DNA of 64,000 nt from Polynucleobacter finlandensis. GTDB taxonomy: Bacteria; Pseudomonadota; Gammaproteobacteria; Burkholderiales; Burkholderiaceae. The position numbers and the translations under genes were made by a program. The stretch's first letter is position 1; the number at the start of each line of letters is the position of its first letter. Of the stretch, positions 19,775 through 32,245 are shown piece after piece. The stretch is taken from positions 248,001 to 312,000 of the forward strand of contig NZ_JACVPS010000002.1 of NCBI RefSeq assembly GCF_018881755.1, given 5' to 3'. The notes under the pieces are model-generated. The model saw only the letters and a list, made by a program, of their open reading frames with translations, did no database searches and was not told the origin of the DNA.

Positions 19775-21634
19775 TTATTTCTCCTGTGGGCGCCAAACTT
19801 GGCCAATAGCGAGTTTCTGAATCTTCTTCTGTCTACCGTACCAAAGGTTGACGAGACCGCGTGAGAAGAAGACGGCGGAGAACATGGAAGTCAAAATACC
19901 GAGGCAATGCACTACAGCAAAGCCTTTAATAGGGCCTGATCCAAAGGCTAGCAATGCTAGGCCAGCAATCAAGGTTGTTACGTTTGAATCCAAAATGGTT
20001 GCCCAAGCTTTATCGAAACCAACGGAGATCGCAGTATGTGGCGCAGCACCATTACGTAACTCTTCACGAATCCGTTCGTTGATTAACACGTTGGAGTCAA
20101 TCGCCATACCCAGCGCCAAGGCCATCGCAGCGATACCTGGAAGGGTGAGGGTGGCTTGCAACATCGATAAGACTGAAATCAATAAGAGCAAGTTCACTGC
20201 TAATGCAATTACAGAGAACGTACCAAACAAGAGGTAGTAAGCCATCATGAAGATAGCGATACAGGCAAAGCCAATTAAGAGTGATTTAAAGCCCTTCTCA
20301 ATATTTTCTGCGCCTAGACTTGGGCCAATCGTACGTTCTTCAATGATTTCCATTGGCGCTGCTAAAGAGCCTGCGCGCAATAAGAGTGCCAAGTCATTTG
20401 CGCTTTCGGTTGTGGGTTGACCAGTGATCTGGAACTTCGAGCCAAACTCACCTTGAATGGTTGCAATGGTCAATACTTCACCTTTGCCTTTTTCAAACAA
20501 GATCATGCCCATTGGCTTGCCAATGTTTTCACGGGTGACTTCTTGCATGACACGGCCACCAGCAGCATCAAGAGAAATATTGACAGCTGGACGTTGGTTC
20601 TGATCAAAGCCTGCGCTTGCGTCGGTAATGCGATCGCCGCTGAAAATGACAGACTTCTTAAATACGCCTAAACGGTTTTCACCAAAGCGGAATGTATCCA
20701 TGCCCGGAGGAGGAACTTCACCGATGCCAATGGTTGATACCAATGGATCAGCAAGTCTAGATTCTAGGGTGGCAGTACGACCAATAATATCTTTAGCACG
20801 CGCAGTGTCTTGAACACCCGGCAATTGAACAACGATGCGCTCGGCACCTTGCTGTTGAATGACGGGTTCTTTAACAGCCAATTCATTCACACGCTTATTG
20901 AGGGTGATGATATTTTGTTTAACGGCGTTATCTTGAATTGCTTTTAAAGCAGCCGGCTTAAATTCACCAAGCAGCTTGGTGGAGCTACCGGAAGATCGCA
21001 CTTGCCAAAGCAGTTCAGGCTGACTGCTATTTAAAAGAGTACGAGCCTGTTCGGCTTCATCAGTGCTGCCAAAATTAATTGAGAGAGAGTCAGGGCTGCG
21101 ATCAATGCCTTGATGGCGAATCGATTTATCACGCAATTGACTGCGGATATCGCCAGCTAAAGAAGTCACTTTCTTTTGTACGGCACCCTTCATATCTACT
21201 TGCAATAGGAAGTAGACGCCACCTCGTAAGTCAAGACCAAGGGGCATCGGTAGTGCATTGATTGCATTAAGCCATCCTGGCGTATTCGAGAGGAGGTTTA
21301 AAGCAACTGTGTAATTAGGGTCGGTTTGATCTGCATTCAGTTTTTGCTGAAGGAGATCACGTGCACGCAACTGAATATCAGTATTGTTAAAACGAATCTT
21401 GATGGAGCCTACGTGACCTGTAGCTTCAAAGAACATTCCGGTATTGCTAATGCTGTCATCGTTCAGAATTTTTTCAACACGAGCCTGTGTCGCCAAATCA
21501 ACCTTGATGGTTGGCTTGGCGGACGAGACTTGAACCGCAGGTGCCTCTCCGAAGAAATTGGGTAATGAATAGAGCCCACCGATCAGCAATGCAGCGGCAA
21601 TGACTATATATTTCCAGAGAGGGTAGCGGTTCAT
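19775..21634 (-). CDS. secD: Protein translocase subunit SecD
   Basis: This is the partner of SecF in proton-driven export, 619 residues. A first membrane helix (WKYIVIAAALLIGGLYSLP) is followed by a large periplasmic region with LGLDLRGGVYFLLQVDM and the GKPMGMILFEKG block. Five further helices carry AMALALGMAIDSNVLINERI, the conserved RND-type helix-4 motif. Length is normal. It belongs to the yajC-secD-secF segment. Confidence 0.98.
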   Translation of the reverse strand: MNRYPLWKYIVIAAALLIGGLYSLPNFFGEAPAVQVSSAKPTIKVDLATQARVEKILNDDSISNTGMFFEATGHVGSIKIRFNNTDIQLRARDLLQQKLNADQTDPNYTVALNLLSNTPGWLNAINALPMPLGLDLRGGVYFLLQVDMKGAVQKKVTSLAGDIRSQLRDKSIRHQGIDRSPDSLSINFGSTDEAEQARTLLNSSQPELLWQVRSSGSSTKLLGEFKPAALKAIQDNAVKQNIITLNKRVNELAVKEPVIQQQGAERIVVQLPGVQDTARAKDIIGRTATLESRLADPLVSTIGIGEVPPPGMDTFRFGENRLGVFKKSVIFSGDRITDASAGFDQNQRPAVNISLDAAGGRVMQEVTRENIGKPMGMILFEKGKGEVLTIATIQGEFGSKFQITGQPTTESANDLALLLRAGSLAAPMEIIEERTIGPSLGAENIEKGFKSLLIGFACIAIFMMAYYLLFGTFSVIALAVNLLLLISVLSMLQATLTLPGIAAMALALGMAIDSNVLINERIREELRNGAAPHTAISVGFDKAWATILDSNVTTLIAGLALLAFGSGPIKGFAVVHCLGILTSMFSAVFFSRGLVNLWYGRQKKIQKLAIGQVWRPQEK

Positions 21635-21659
21635 ATTGAGATACTTTTAAGCAAACGTA

Positions 21660-21986
21660 TTAAGCGGACTTCAGAGTGCCTTTAGGCAATACAGTAGTGA
21701 TGGCGCCTTTTTGCATTTGCACTTCTGTGCCGGCAGCAATTTCTACAGTAACAAAATCTTCTTTCAATGCAGTGACTTTGCCAACGATGCCACCAACAGT
21801 AACCACTTCATCACCAACTGACAATGCGGAAAGCATGGCTTTGGTTTCTTTAGCACGCTTCATTTGTGGGCGAATCATGATGAAATACAAAACAGCAAAC
21901 ATCAAAACTAAGGGGAGGAAGCTCATCAAGCCACCTGCATCTGCGCCCGCAGCTGGAGCCTGGGCAAAAGCGTTACTAATCCACAT
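21660..21986 (-). CDS. yajC: Preprotein translocase accessory subunit YajC
   Basis: This 108-residue protein has one membrane helix (LMSFLPLVLMFAVLYFIMIR) followed by the conserved RPQMKRAKETKAML and a small basic cytoplasmic domain (LSVGDEVVTVGGIVGKVTAL). It associates with SecDF. It sits 25 nt upstream of secD and 133 nt downstream of tgt. That gap may carry its own promoter, but I cannot identify one with confidence. Confidence 0.97.
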   Translation of the reverse strand: MWISNAFAQAPAAGADAGGLMSFLPLVLMFAVLYFIMIRPQMKRAKETKAMLSALSVGDEVVTVGGIVGKVTALKEDFVTVEIAAGTEVQMQKGAITTVLPKGTLKSA

Positions 21987-22119
21987 ACAAAACCTCCGTT
22001 AATGACCAATTGGAAACTGCTTTAGTTTTAGGCTTTGAAAGTAAAGCCGTAAACCCGCAATTCTAAACTGTGTGGGGTTTTGGAGGCGATTTGAAGGGGT
22101 CTGGCCTCCTCTAGGGCTA

Positions 22120-24320
<2,201 letters not shown>

Positions 24321-24350
24321 AGCATTACCATCAGGTATTGGATTTTAACG

Positions 24351-26423
24351 ATGACGACTAAGCAACCGCCAACAGCACTGGAAAAGATGGGTTTGAACAG
24401 CCCTATGGCCCTTGCTTTGCACCTGCCATCCCGTTATGAAGATGAAACTGAGTTATTTAGTATCGAGGATGCGCTCAGTCAAGGTCGATTTGCCTCCGTG
24501 CAAACCCAAGGTATCGTCATTCGCAATCAAGTCCTATTTAGACCCAGAAGGCAGTTATTAGTCACGATTGAAGATGACACTGCGGTATTACAACTCCGGT
24601 TTTTGAATTTCTACCCCAGTCAGCAAAAGCAAATGGCTGTTGGTGTTCATGTGCGGGTCCGGGGTGATGTGCGCGAGGGCTTCCAGGGCGCTGAGATGGT
24701 GCACCCGACAGTTCGTGCTGTTACACCGGATGCCCCATTGCCCAGTAGCTTAACGCCGGTCTATCCGGCTAGTGCTGGTATTTCTCAAACTATTATTCGT
24801 AAGGCTGTAACTCAGGCATTGCGTGAGCCAAGCTTAAAAGAAAGTTTGGCGGAGTTTTTGCCTACAAAGTTATTAGCCCAATTATTACCAAGTCATGATT
24901 GGCCGAATTTACAAGCCGCAATCACTTATCTTCATCAACCACCTGCCGATGCCGATACACGAGCCTTATTGGAACGGACTCATCCCGCATGGCGTCGTGT
25001 GCAGTTTGAAGAATTGTTGGCTCAACAAATTTCTTTGAAGCGTGCGCATTCGATTCGTAGACAAAGACGTGCACCGAGTTTTGCAAAAACTCAATCTAAG
25101 ACAGGTTCCAAGATAGAAGATGGTTTGCTAAAGGTATTACCTTTCAAATTAACAGGCGCACAAGAGCGCGTATGGGCTGAGATTGGCGGCGATCTCTCCA
25201 ATACTTTTCCGATGAACCGCTTATTGCAGGGCGATGTCGGTAGTGGCAAAACGGTGGTGGCTGCTCTCGCAGCCGCTCGGGTTATGGATCATGGCTATCA
25301 AGCCGCAGTGATGGCCCCTACTGAAATATTGGCAGAGCAGCACTACCTCAAAATGAAGGAGTGGTTTGAGCCTTTGGGTATCAAGGTGGCTTGGTTGTAT
25401 GGCAGCCTGAAAGCAAAAGAAAAAAGACTGGCACAAGAAATCATTGAAAACGGTACAGCACAACTCATTATTGGTACGCATGCGCTGATTCAAGAATCGG
25501 TGAGTTTTTACAAACTGGGACTGGCGGTGATTGATGAGCAACATCGTTTTGGTGTGAGACAGCGTTTAGAAATTCAGCAACGTGTTGGATCTGAATTGTT
25601 TTACTGCCATCAACTTATGATGTCAGCCACTCCTATTCCACGAACGCTAGCAATGACTTACTACGCTGACTTAGATGTGTCGGTAATTGATGAGTTGCCT
25701 CCAGGGCGTAAGCCCATCGTGACTAAAGTGGTGAAGGCTACCCGGCGTGACGAAGTGATTGGTGGTTTGCGAGATTGGTTGAGTAAAGGTTTGCAGGCCT
25801 ATTGGGTATGCCCATTGATTGAAGAATCAGAAGTGCTCCAATTGCAAACGGCAGTAGAGAGTTTTGAACAGCTGACAACTGCCTTGCCCGACTTTAAGGT
25901 GGGTCTAGTGCATGGCCGCCTAAAGTCTGATGAGAAAGCAGCAGTGATGGCTGCTTTTAAAGCGAATGAGATTCAGCTTTTAGTAGCCACTACGGTCATT
26001 GAAGTCGGGGTGGATGTGCCGAATGCTGCATTGATGGTGATCGAGCATGCAGAGCGTTTTGGTTATGCACAGATTCATCAATTACGAGGACGGGTAGGTC
26101 GTGGCTCTGCTGACTCAGTATGCATTTTGATGTATGCCGAGCCACTTTCCATGGCGGCAAAAGAGCGTTTACAAACTTTACGAGAAACTTCTGACGGCTT
26201 TGTGATTGCGGAGCGTGACTTATCGCTACGGGGTCCAGGTGAGTTATTGGGGGCCAAGCAGTCTGGCGATGCTATGTTGCGCTTTGTAGATTTGCAGCGT
26301 GATGCTTGGTTGATTGAGCTAGCCCAGCAGGTTGCTGAACGCTTATTGGTCGATCATGCTGATTTAGTAGAGCGCCATCTTGAACGCTGGCTCGGGTCTC
26401 GCACAGAATTTCTAAAGGCGTGA
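24351..26423 (+). CDS. recG: ATP-dependent DNA helicase RecG
   Basis: This double-strand DNA translocase remodels stalled replication forks and branched recombination intermediates. From the ATG at 24351 it has 690 residues. It has an N-terminal wedge/OB domain (LHLPSRYEDET), then helicase motif I GDVGSGKTVVAALAAARV, the motif II variant IDEQHRFG typical of RecG, motif III MSATPIPRTLAM, and the C-terminal IEVGVDVPNAALMVIEHAERFG and QLRGRVGRG. A TTG at 24315 would add 12 unlikely residues and overlap the queA start region. The next gene, oxyR, follows after 10 nt. Confidence 0.97.
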   Translation: MTTKQPPTALEKMGLNSPMALALHLPSRYEDETELFSIEDALSQGRFASVQTQGIVIRNQVLFRPRRQLLVTIEDDTAVLQLRFLNFYPSQQKQMAVGVHVRVRGDVREGFQGAEMVHPTVRAVTPDAPLPSSLTPVYPASAGISQTIIRKAVTQALREPSLKESLAEFLPTKLLAQLLPSHDWPNLQAAITYLHQPPADADTRALLERTHPAWRRVQFEELLAQQISLKRAHSIRRQRRAPSFAKTQSKTGSKIEDGLLKVLPFKLTGAQERVWAEIGGDLSNTFPMNRLLQGDVGSGKTVVAALAAARVMDHGYQAAVMAPTEILAEQHYLKMKEWFEPLGIKVAWLYGSLKAKEKRLAQEIIENGTAQLIIGTHALIQESVSFYKLGLAVIDEQHRFGVRQRLEIQQRVGSELFYCHQLMMSATPIPRTLAMTYYADLDVSVIDELPPGRKPIVTKVVKATRRDEVIGGLRDWLSKGLQAYWVCPLIEESEVLQLQTAVESFEQLTTALPDFKVGLVHGRLKSDEKAAVMAAFKANEIQLLVATTVIEVGVDVPNAALMVIEHAERFGYAQIHQLRGRVGRGSADSVCILMYAEPLSMAAKERLQTLRETSDGFVIAERDLSLRGPGELLGAKQSGDAMLRFVDLQRDAWLIELAQQVAERLLVDHADLVERHLERWLGSRTEFLKA

Positions 26424-26433
26424 TAATTAAACC

Positions 26434-27360
26434 ATGACACTTACGGAACTTCGTTACATTGTTGCTGTTGCTCGCGAGCGCCACTTTGGGCGCGCAGCTG
26501 AGGCCTGTCACGTTTCTCAGCCGACCTTATCTGTAGCGATTAAAAAATTAGAAGAAGAGCTTGGCACACAGATCTTCGAGAGAACCAGTGCTGAAGTGGC
26601 GATGACTAGCTTGGGCGTACTGATTGTTGAGCAAGCGCAACGGGTTTTAGAAGAGGCTAATTCCTTAAAGCATTTAGCTAAGCATGGACAGGATCCTTTA
26701 TCTGGCCCCATTCGTTTGGGTGCGATTTACACAATTGCCCCATATCTATTGCCCAGTTTGGTGAGGGTTGCACGTGAAGACATTCCAAATGCACCCTTAT
26801 TTTTAGAAGAGAACTTCACCGTTCGTTTACTAGAAATGTTGCGTCAAGGTGTATTGGATTGCGCTGTCTTGGCTGACCCTTTTCCAAGTGCTGGTCTAGA
26901 TGTAGTGGACTTGTATGAAGAACCCTTTTTGGTTGCAGTTCCTAAAGGACATGTGTGGGAGCAGCGTAAGTCGATTGCCCATCAAGAATTAAGAGAGCAA
27001 AACACCTTATTACTCGGTGCTGGGCATTGCTTCCGCGACCACGTTTTGGGTGTGTGTCCTGAGTTAAATCGTTTTGGTTCCGGATCTACGATTGGCGAGC
27101 AGCGTAGTTTCGAAGGTTCTTCTTTAGAAACGATTCGTCAAATGGTAGCGGGTGGCATTGGTATCTCAGTCCTGCCTAGAACCTCAGTGCTCGATCCAAA
27201 AACCCATGAGGGGTTGATTCGTTATATTCCTTTAGATCAACCTGTGCCAACCCGCAAGGTGTGTTTGGTATGGCGCAAGAGCTACCCTCGCGCTGAAGTG
27301 ATGCAAAAGCTTGCTCAGATTATTCGCAAATGTGATTTGCCAGGAGTGAGCTTTATTTAA
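26434..27360 (+). CDS. oxyR: Hydrogen peroxide-sensing LysR-type regulator OxyR
   Basis: This is a 308-residue LysR-family transcription factor. The N-terminal winged helix-turn-helix reads [20 protein letters not shown] and [20 protein letters not shown]. The C-terminal sensor domain has the redox pair C199 and C208 in [12 protein letters not shown], the same positions as in E. coli OxyR, with the [12 protein letters not shown] context. It should therefore form the peroxide-induced disulfide. It lies directly behind recG and shares one base with the ubiA start (TAATG). The recG-oxyR pairing is common in Burkholderiales. No katG or ahpC lies beside it here. Confidence 0.96.
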   Translation: MTLTELRYIVAVARERHFGRAAEACHVSQPTLSVAIKKLEEELGTQIFERTSAEVAMTSLGVLIVEQAQRVLEEANSLKHLAKHGQDPLSGPIRLGAIYTIAPYLLPSLVRVAREDIPNAPLFLEENFTVRLLEMLRQGVLDCAVLADPFPSAGLDVVDLYEEPFLVAVPKGHVWEQRKSIAHQELREQNTLLLGAGHCFRDHVLGVCPELNRFGSGSTIGEQRSFEGSSLETIRQMVAGGIGISVLPRTSVLDPKTHEGLIRYIPLDQPVPTRKVCLVWRKSYPRAEVMQKLAQIIRKCDLPGVSFI

Positions 27361-28229
27361 TGCGTCATCCCGCCATTGCCCGTCTTGTTGCGTACGGCTA
27401 TCTGATTCGTCTCGATAAGCCGATTGGTACATTACTACTTCTGTGGCCTACTTGGTGGGCATTGTGGCTGGCAAGCGGCGGCTTTCCCGAGTGGAACATC
27501 CTCATCATTTTCACTGTTGGCACTTTCCTGATGCGAAGTGCTGGCTGCGCTGTCAATGATTATGCGGACCGAGATTTCGATCGTCACGTGCAAAGAACGC
27601 AAGGGCGTCCAGTGACAAGTGGCAGGATCTCTGGCAAAGAAGCGCTCGGAGTAGCAAGCGTCTTGGCACTGATGGCTTTTTTACTGATTCAGCCACTGAA
27701 TGCTTTTACTAAAGCACTCTCGGTCTTTGCTTTGGTAGTCGCCATTGTTTATCCATTTACCAAACGATTCTTCGCCATCCCTCAAGCCATTCTTGGGATT
27801 GCATTTGGTTTTGGTATTCCAATGGCTTATGCGGCTGTGCTGGATTTCATTCCACCAGAGGCATGGATTCTGTTTGTAGGTAATATTTTCTGGGCGATTG
27901 CCTATGACACTGCCTATGCCATGGTTGATCGAGATGACGATATTCGTTTAGGTTTAAAAACATCCGCAATCACCTTTGGCAGCTTTGATGTTTTAGCAAT
28001 TGGAGTTTGCTACGGCGTGTTACTTCTGAGTCAAATCTGGGTAGCGCAGCTCGCTCACCTGAGCGCTTATTTTTGGTTGGGCTGGTTAGGTGCTTTGGCA
28101 TGCGCCATCTATCACCTCAAATTAGTTTTGACTCGTGGCAGGGCTGAGTGCTTTAAGGCGTTTCGTCACAACAACTGGTTGGGTGGATTCCTCTTTTTTG
28201 GAATCGTCCTAGGTCTAGCGCTGAATTAG
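27360..28229 (+). CDS. ubiA: 4-hydroxybenzoate polyprenyltransferase
   Basis: This integral membrane enzyme attaches the polyprenyl tail to 4-hydroxybenzoate in ubiquinone synthesis. The 289-residue protein has seven to nine hydrophobic helices. It carries the two Asp-rich prenyl-diphosphate motifs [19 protein letters not shown] and [13 protein letters not shown], and the N-terminal [17 protein letters not shown]. The start overlaps the oxyR stop. The stop codon is shared, in the sequence TTAG, with the convergent proC gene. Confidence 0.97.
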   Translation: MRHPAIARLVAYGYLIRLDKPIGTLLLLWPTWWALWLASGGFPEWNILIIFTVGTFLMRSAGCAVNDYADRDFDRHVQRTQGRPVTSGRISGKEALGVASVLALMAFLLIQPLNAFTKALSVFALVVAIVYPFTKRFFAIPQAILGIAFGFGIPMAYAAVLDFIPPEAWILFVGNIFWAIAYDTAYAMVDRDDDIRLGLKTSAITFGSFDVLAIGVCYGVLLLSQIWVAQLAHLSAYFWLGWLGALACAIYHLKLVLTRGRAECFKAFRHNNWLGGFLFFGIVLGLALN

Positions 28230-29086
28230 CTTTTACCTAGTTCATCGCCCATCGCTTTGCCACGCTGACTTGCGGCATCAATGGCTTTTTCCAGAATGTC
28301 ATGCCAACCATGTTGTTTCATAACTTCAAGTGCAGCAGCAGTCGTTCCACCTTTGGATGTCACGCGTTCGCGTAATACGCCAGCATGCTCATCCGAGTTA
28401 TGTGCCAGCTGTGTTGCACCTTCAAGCGTTGCATAAGCAAGCTGACGTGCAGTAGTAGCATCTAAGCCTAACTTTTCACCAGCGGATTGCATAGCCTCTA
28501 AAAAAGCAAAGACGTAAGCCGGGCCACTACCTGAAACTGCAGTGACAGCATCCATCAATTTTTCTTCAGCCACCCAAACTGCTTGGCCAATGGCATGGCA
28601 AATAGTTTCTGCGAGTACGCGATCATCTTGATTCACAGCAGCATCTGCAAAGAGACCCGTAATCCCTTTGCCAATCAGGGCGGGGGTGTTCGGCATCGCA
28701 CGCACGCAACGCGCATGATCAAGCCAGCGACTCATATCCTTAAGACGAATTCCAGCAGCAATACTCAGAATCAGTGGGCCTGGCGCTGTCGCATGTTTTA
28801 GTTTGGCACTCAATCCTTTAGCAACCACATTAAAGTCTTGGGGCTTGATAGCCATGACCACAGCATTGTTCTTGGTGAAGTCAAAAGCAATTTGATCTAA
28901 AGCGCCAATTACTTGAATACCAAAATCGCGATGTAAACCAATGGCGGTCTCGGCATTGGCCTCCACCACGGTAAGTTGATTGGCTTCAAAGCCGTTAGCT
29001 AAAAGACCGCTAATTAAAGCTCGACCCATATTGCCACCACCAATAAAGGTGATGCGGGTATTTTGATTTAACTGTTTTGTGCTCAT
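28226..29086 (-). CDS. proC: Pyrroline-5-carboxylate reductase
   Basis: This enzyme makes proline from pyrroline-5-carboxylate using NAD(P)H. The 286-residue protein has the N-terminal dinucleotide fold [18 protein letters not shown] and the C-terminal signature around [20 protein letters not shown] and [15 protein letters not shown]. It overlaps the preceding yggS gene by ATGA (29083-29086). It is the last gene of the glcDEF-yggS-proC run; the yggS-proC pairing is widespread in bacteria. Confidence 0.98.
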   Translation of the reverse strand: MSTKQLNQNTRITFIGGGNMGRALISGLLANGFEANQLTVVEANAETAIGLHRDFGIQVIGALDQIAFDFTKNNAVVMAIKPQDFNVVAKGLSAKLKHATAPGPLILSIAAGIRLKDMSRWLDHARCVRAMPNTPALIGKGITGLFADAAVNQDDRVLAETICHAIGQAVWVAEEKLMDAVTAVSGSGPAYVFAFLEAMQSAGEKLGLDATTARQLAYATLEGATQLAHNSDEHAGVLRERVTSKGGTTAAALEVMKQHGWHDILEKAIDAASQRGKAMGDELGKS

Positions 29087-29808
29087 ACGTTTATCTTATC
29101 GCGCTTCCCAAATATGGCCGTTCCTACTCGAACCATGGTGCTACCTTCGGCAATCGCCGACTCCATATCATCTGACATGCCCATCGATAGAGTGTCAAAA
29201 AATTCATAACCGATATCGTTCAGATGCTTTGCTTTGATCTGATTAAAACATTCCCGCACGGTAGCAAAAGCCTGGCGCTGTGAAGAAGGGTTTGGGCTTG
29301 GCGCTGGAATGGCCATCAACCCCCTGAGGGTGAGGTGGGGGAGTTTGGCAATCGCGCTGCATAATTCCTCAGCCTCATTCAGAGGAATACCACTCTTGCT
29401 ATCTTCCTCGCTGACATTGACTTGTATGCACACTTGTAGATCCGCAACATCAGGGAACTCGCCACGTTGAGCAGAAAGTCGTTCTGCAATTTTAAGGCGG
29501 TCAACGCTATGAACCCAGTCAAAGTGTTCTGCCACTTCTTTAGTCTTGTTACTCTGAAGCGGCCCAATGAAATGCCAAACAAGCCACGGGCGGAGCTTGG
29601 CAAGCAAGGTAATCTTTTCAACTGCCTCTTGGACATAGTTTTCACCAAAAGCAGTTTGTCCTGCGTGCATCGCTTCTTCAATGTCTTGCGTAGGGAAGGT
29701 TTTACTGACGGCAAGCAACTCAATCTCTTCGGGCTCACGCTTGCTCGCTTGGGCAGCTAACTCAAGACGCTGTTTCACCCGCATTAAGTTATTGGTAATC
29801 TGACTCAT
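29083..29808 (-). CDS. yggS: PLP-binding homeostasis protein, YggS/PROSC family
   Basis: This 241-residue single-domain alanine-racemase-like barrel binds pyridoxal 5'-phosphate but has no known enzymatic activity, and it balances PLP and amino-acid pools. The PLP lysine is in ELLAVSKTFP, with FGENYVQEA, WHFIGPLQSNK and the C-terminal LSMGMSDDMESAIAEGSTMVRVGTA, written here only as a landmark near residues 208-232. It overlaps glcF upstream and proC downstream by 4 nt each, so translation of the three is coupled. Confidence 0.96.
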   Translation of the reverse strand: MSQITNNLMRVKQRLELAAQASKREPEEIELLAVSKTFPTQDIEEAMHAGQTAFGENYVQEAVEKITLLAKLRPWLVWHFIGPLQSNKTKEVAEHFDWVHSVDRLKIAERLSAQRGEFPDVADLQVCIQVNVSEEDSKSGIPLNEAEELCSAIAKLPHLTLRGLMAIPAPSPNPSSQRQAFATVRECFNQIKAKHLNDIGYEFFDTLSMGMSDDMESAIAEGSTMVRVGTAIFGKRDKINV

Positions 29809-31085
29809 TGAGTAGCTGAATTTTTTTGGGTAATGAGTTTGTCAACGATCTCAATCCAATGCAAAACCGGCGTGTCATCCTGTTGCAAGTGTGTAATGCA
29901 GCCAATATTTCCAGAAACAATCGTTTCAGCGCCAGACTCTTCACAAGCAGTTTGCAAATGGGTTAATTTGTTTTTGCGGAGTTGCTCAGATAATGCAGGT
30001 TGGGTAACCGAGTAAGTGCCTGCAGAACCGCAACAGAGATGGCTATCGGCACAGAGATTAACGCCAACACCAATGCTGCCCAATAAGCCCTCAACCTTGC
30101 CACGAATTTGCTGACCGTGTTGCAAAGTGCATGGTGGGTGATACACCACCCCTGGCTTGGGATCTGTGCCGATGAGACTTATCAATTCACTTTGGAGTGT
30201 GGGAAGTATTTCTGCAATATCTTTAGTTAATTCGGAAATTTTCTTTGCTTTGATGGAATAGCTTGGATCATGGGTAAAGAGATGGCCATAGTCTTTTACC
30301 ATCACGCCACAACCAGATGCCGTCATCACAATTGCTTCTACACCTTGCTCAACCAGGGGCCACCAAGCATCAATATTTTGCTTGGCATTCTGAAGGCCAC
30401 CATTTTGGTCATTCAGGTGGTAGCGTAAAGCACCACAACAAGTTGCATTGGGTGCGCTAATTAACTGAATTTTGAGTGCATCCAGGACGCGCGCAGTTGC
30501 AGAGTTGATGTTGGGAAGCATGCCAGGTTGTACGCAACCCTCTAGCAAGAGCATCTTGCGTGTGTGGCTTGCTTGAGGTCGCGCGTAGGGGTCAGTAGTC
30601 TTTGCTAAAGCCTTACTTTTCGCCTCTGGAATCTTGCGTTTGATACTAGATGGCATGATAGGTCGCACAAAACGTCCTAGTGCCATTGCCGAATTAAATA
30701 ATGCTGGCTTAGTTAGGCCTTCTTTAAGCGCCCAACGAGTAATACGCTCAGCTAGTGGGCGGGCTGGGGTATTGTCCTCCGTCCATTTGCGACCAATGTC
30801 TACAAGATTGCCATATTGCACACCGCTAGGACAGGTGCTCTCGCAATTGCGGCAAGTCAGGCAGCGATCTAAGTGAGTACGTGTTTTTTCTGTAGGTTTT
30901 TGGCCTTCAGCAATTTGTTTAATGAGATAGATGCGTCCGCGTGGGCCATCTAATTCGTCGCCGAGGAGTTGGTAAGTTGGACAGGTTGCTGTACAGAAGC
31001 CGCAGTGAACACATTTTTCTAAAATGCGAGCGGCTTCTATACCTTCAGGTGTATTGATAAATTGAGGGGCAAGTTGAGTTTGCAT
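29805..31085 (-). CDS. glcF: Glycolate oxidase iron-sulfur subunit
   Basis: This 426-residue subunit passes electrons from glycolate oxidation to the quinone pool. Two 4Fe-4S ligand sets are intact: C25, C28, C31, C35 (CVHCGFCTATCP) and C75, C78, C81, C85 (CLTCRNCESTCPSG). Two CCG domains follow, with EGCVQPGMLP, ATCCGALRYH, HPPCTLQHG and HLCCGSAGTYS. It follows glcE after 8 nt. Together with GlcD and GlcE it forms the membrane-associated complex that feeds glyoxylate to central metabolism; algal glycolate is a plausible source in fresh water. Confidence 0.97.
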   Translation of the reverse strand: MQTQLAPQFINTPEGIEAARILEKCVHCGFCTATCPTYQLLGDELDGPRGRIYLIKQIAEGQKPTEKTRTHLDRCLTCRNCESTCPSGVQYGNLVDIGRKWTEDNTPARPLAERITRWALKEGLTKPALFNSAMALGRFVRPIMPSSIKRKIPEAKSKALAKTTDPYARPQASHTRKMLLLEGCVQPGMLPNINSATARVLDALKIQLISAPNATCCGALRYHLNDQNGGLQNAKQNIDAWWPLVEQGVEAIVMTASGCGVMVKDYGHLFTHDPSYSIKAKKISELTKDIAEILPTLQSELISLIGTDPKPGVVYHPPCTLQHGQQIRGKVEGLLGSIGVGVNLCADSHLCCGSAGTYSVTQPALSEQLRKNKLTHLQTACEESGAETIVSGNIGCITHLQQDDTPVLHWIEIVDKLITQKNSATQ

Positions 31086-31093
31086 ATAGAAAC

Positions 31094-32245
31094 TTAAGGT
31101 AGTCGGTTAGTGGCAAAAACACCTGCTGGATCAAATGCTGCCCGGAGACGTGCTTGGACTGCTTCCAAGGCTTGCGAGTGGGCTTGCTCACTTAATTTTG
31201 TGAAGCGCTCTTTTGCTGGGTCGACATTGCTTCCCTGTCGAAAACGGATTGCGTGCCCGCCATTGGCGCTAGCTAATGCTTTCAACGCAGCAAAAGTGGC
31301 GTCATCGCTAGAACCTTTCCACCAACGTTGCTGACCGTGCCACTCCAGCACAATTTCATTAGACATGTTTGGCAAGCCAATTGGGCCGCATGCTGCAGGA
31401 AGCGCTAAGCGATAAAGCGTTTCATCAGCACCCAAATTCGTAAATGGATTAAGTTGTTGTTCGCGTAAATTCTTCCAAAATGTTTCGGCTGTTATTGGGT
31501 CAAGTTCTTTTGCATTAATGGCTGCGCTCATCAAAGGTATTGCCGCACGAACTGCAGCAATTGCACCAGATAGTCGAATGGTTAGCTCACCATGTTCTTC
31601 AGAATTGGCGACGCCAATCCAACAACTTGCAGATAAGGGTAATGGTTGTCCAGCCCATTCATTCAGGAGTTGATGTGCATGAGCTTGAGAAATGTGGCAA
31701 CGCAGAGTAGCTGTCGCAGCTGGCTTTGGCAAGACCTTGACTGAGGCTTCTAGGAGAAGGGCAAGAGTTCCCAAGGAGCCCGGCATTAAGCGAGAGACGT
31801 CATATCCAGCGACATTCTTAATGACCTGACCGCCAAAAGATAAATCTTGACCTTTGCCATCCATGACGCGCGCGCCTAAAACAAAGTCTCTGAGGTTGCC
31901 GGCACTGATCCGTCCAGGCCCAGCAAGACCAGCGGCAACGGCACCACCAAAAGTAGCGCCATCGCCAAAGTGTGGTGGTTCAAAAGGCAAGATCTGATTC
32001 TTTTCTGCTAGAGCCGCTTCAATTTCTTTTAAGGGAGTGCCAGCGCAAGCGGTAATGACCAATTCTTCAGGTTGGTATTCCAAAATGCCAGAATAGGTAT
32101 GAGTGTTTAGCTTTGCAAAGTTATTAGGATTGCCATACCAAGATTTTGTTCCGCCACCTTCTATAGATAGAGGCGTGCCAGCTTTAGAGGCTCCTAGAAT
32201 TTGCTCGCGGAATACATCAATATTTGAATTTGGTAGATGGATCAT
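31094..32245 (-). CDS. glcE: Glycolate oxidase FAD-binding subunit GlcE
   Basis: This 383-residue protein carries a PCMH-type FAD-binding domain (LSIEGGGTKSWYG, FEPPHFGDGATFGGAVAAGLAG, RDFVLGARVMDGKG, VIKNVAGYDVSRLMPGSLG). The shorter C-terminal part ends LRAAFDPAGVFATNRL. It is smaller than GlcD and lacks the full cap domain, as usual for GlcE. The ATG shares one base with the glcD stop (TAATG at 32245). Confidence 0.97.
   Translation of the reverse strand: MIHLPNSNIDVFREQILGASKAGTPLSIEGGGTKSWYGNPNNFAKLNTHTYSGILEYQPEELVITACAGTPLKEIEAALAEKNQILPFEPPHFGDGATFGGAVAAGLAGPGRISAGNLRDFVLGARVMDGKGQDLSFGGQVIKNVAGYDVSRLMPGSLGTLALLLEASVKVLPKPAATATLRCHISQAHAHQLLNEWAGQPLPLSASCWIGVANSEEHGELTIRLSGAIAAVRAAIPLMSAAINAKELDPITAETFWKNLREQQLNPFTNLGADETLYRLALPAACGPIGLPNMSNEIVLEWHGQQRWWKGSSDDATFAALKALASANGGHAIRFRQGSNVDPAKERFTKLSEQAHSQALEAVQARLRAAFDPAGVFATNRLP

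Noticed and set aside
22070..22110. GGAGGC/GCCTCC inverted repeat between tgt and yajC as a terminator
   Set aside because: The stem is only 6 bp with a loop of about 16 nt and no T-run in the correct place. It is too weak to call.
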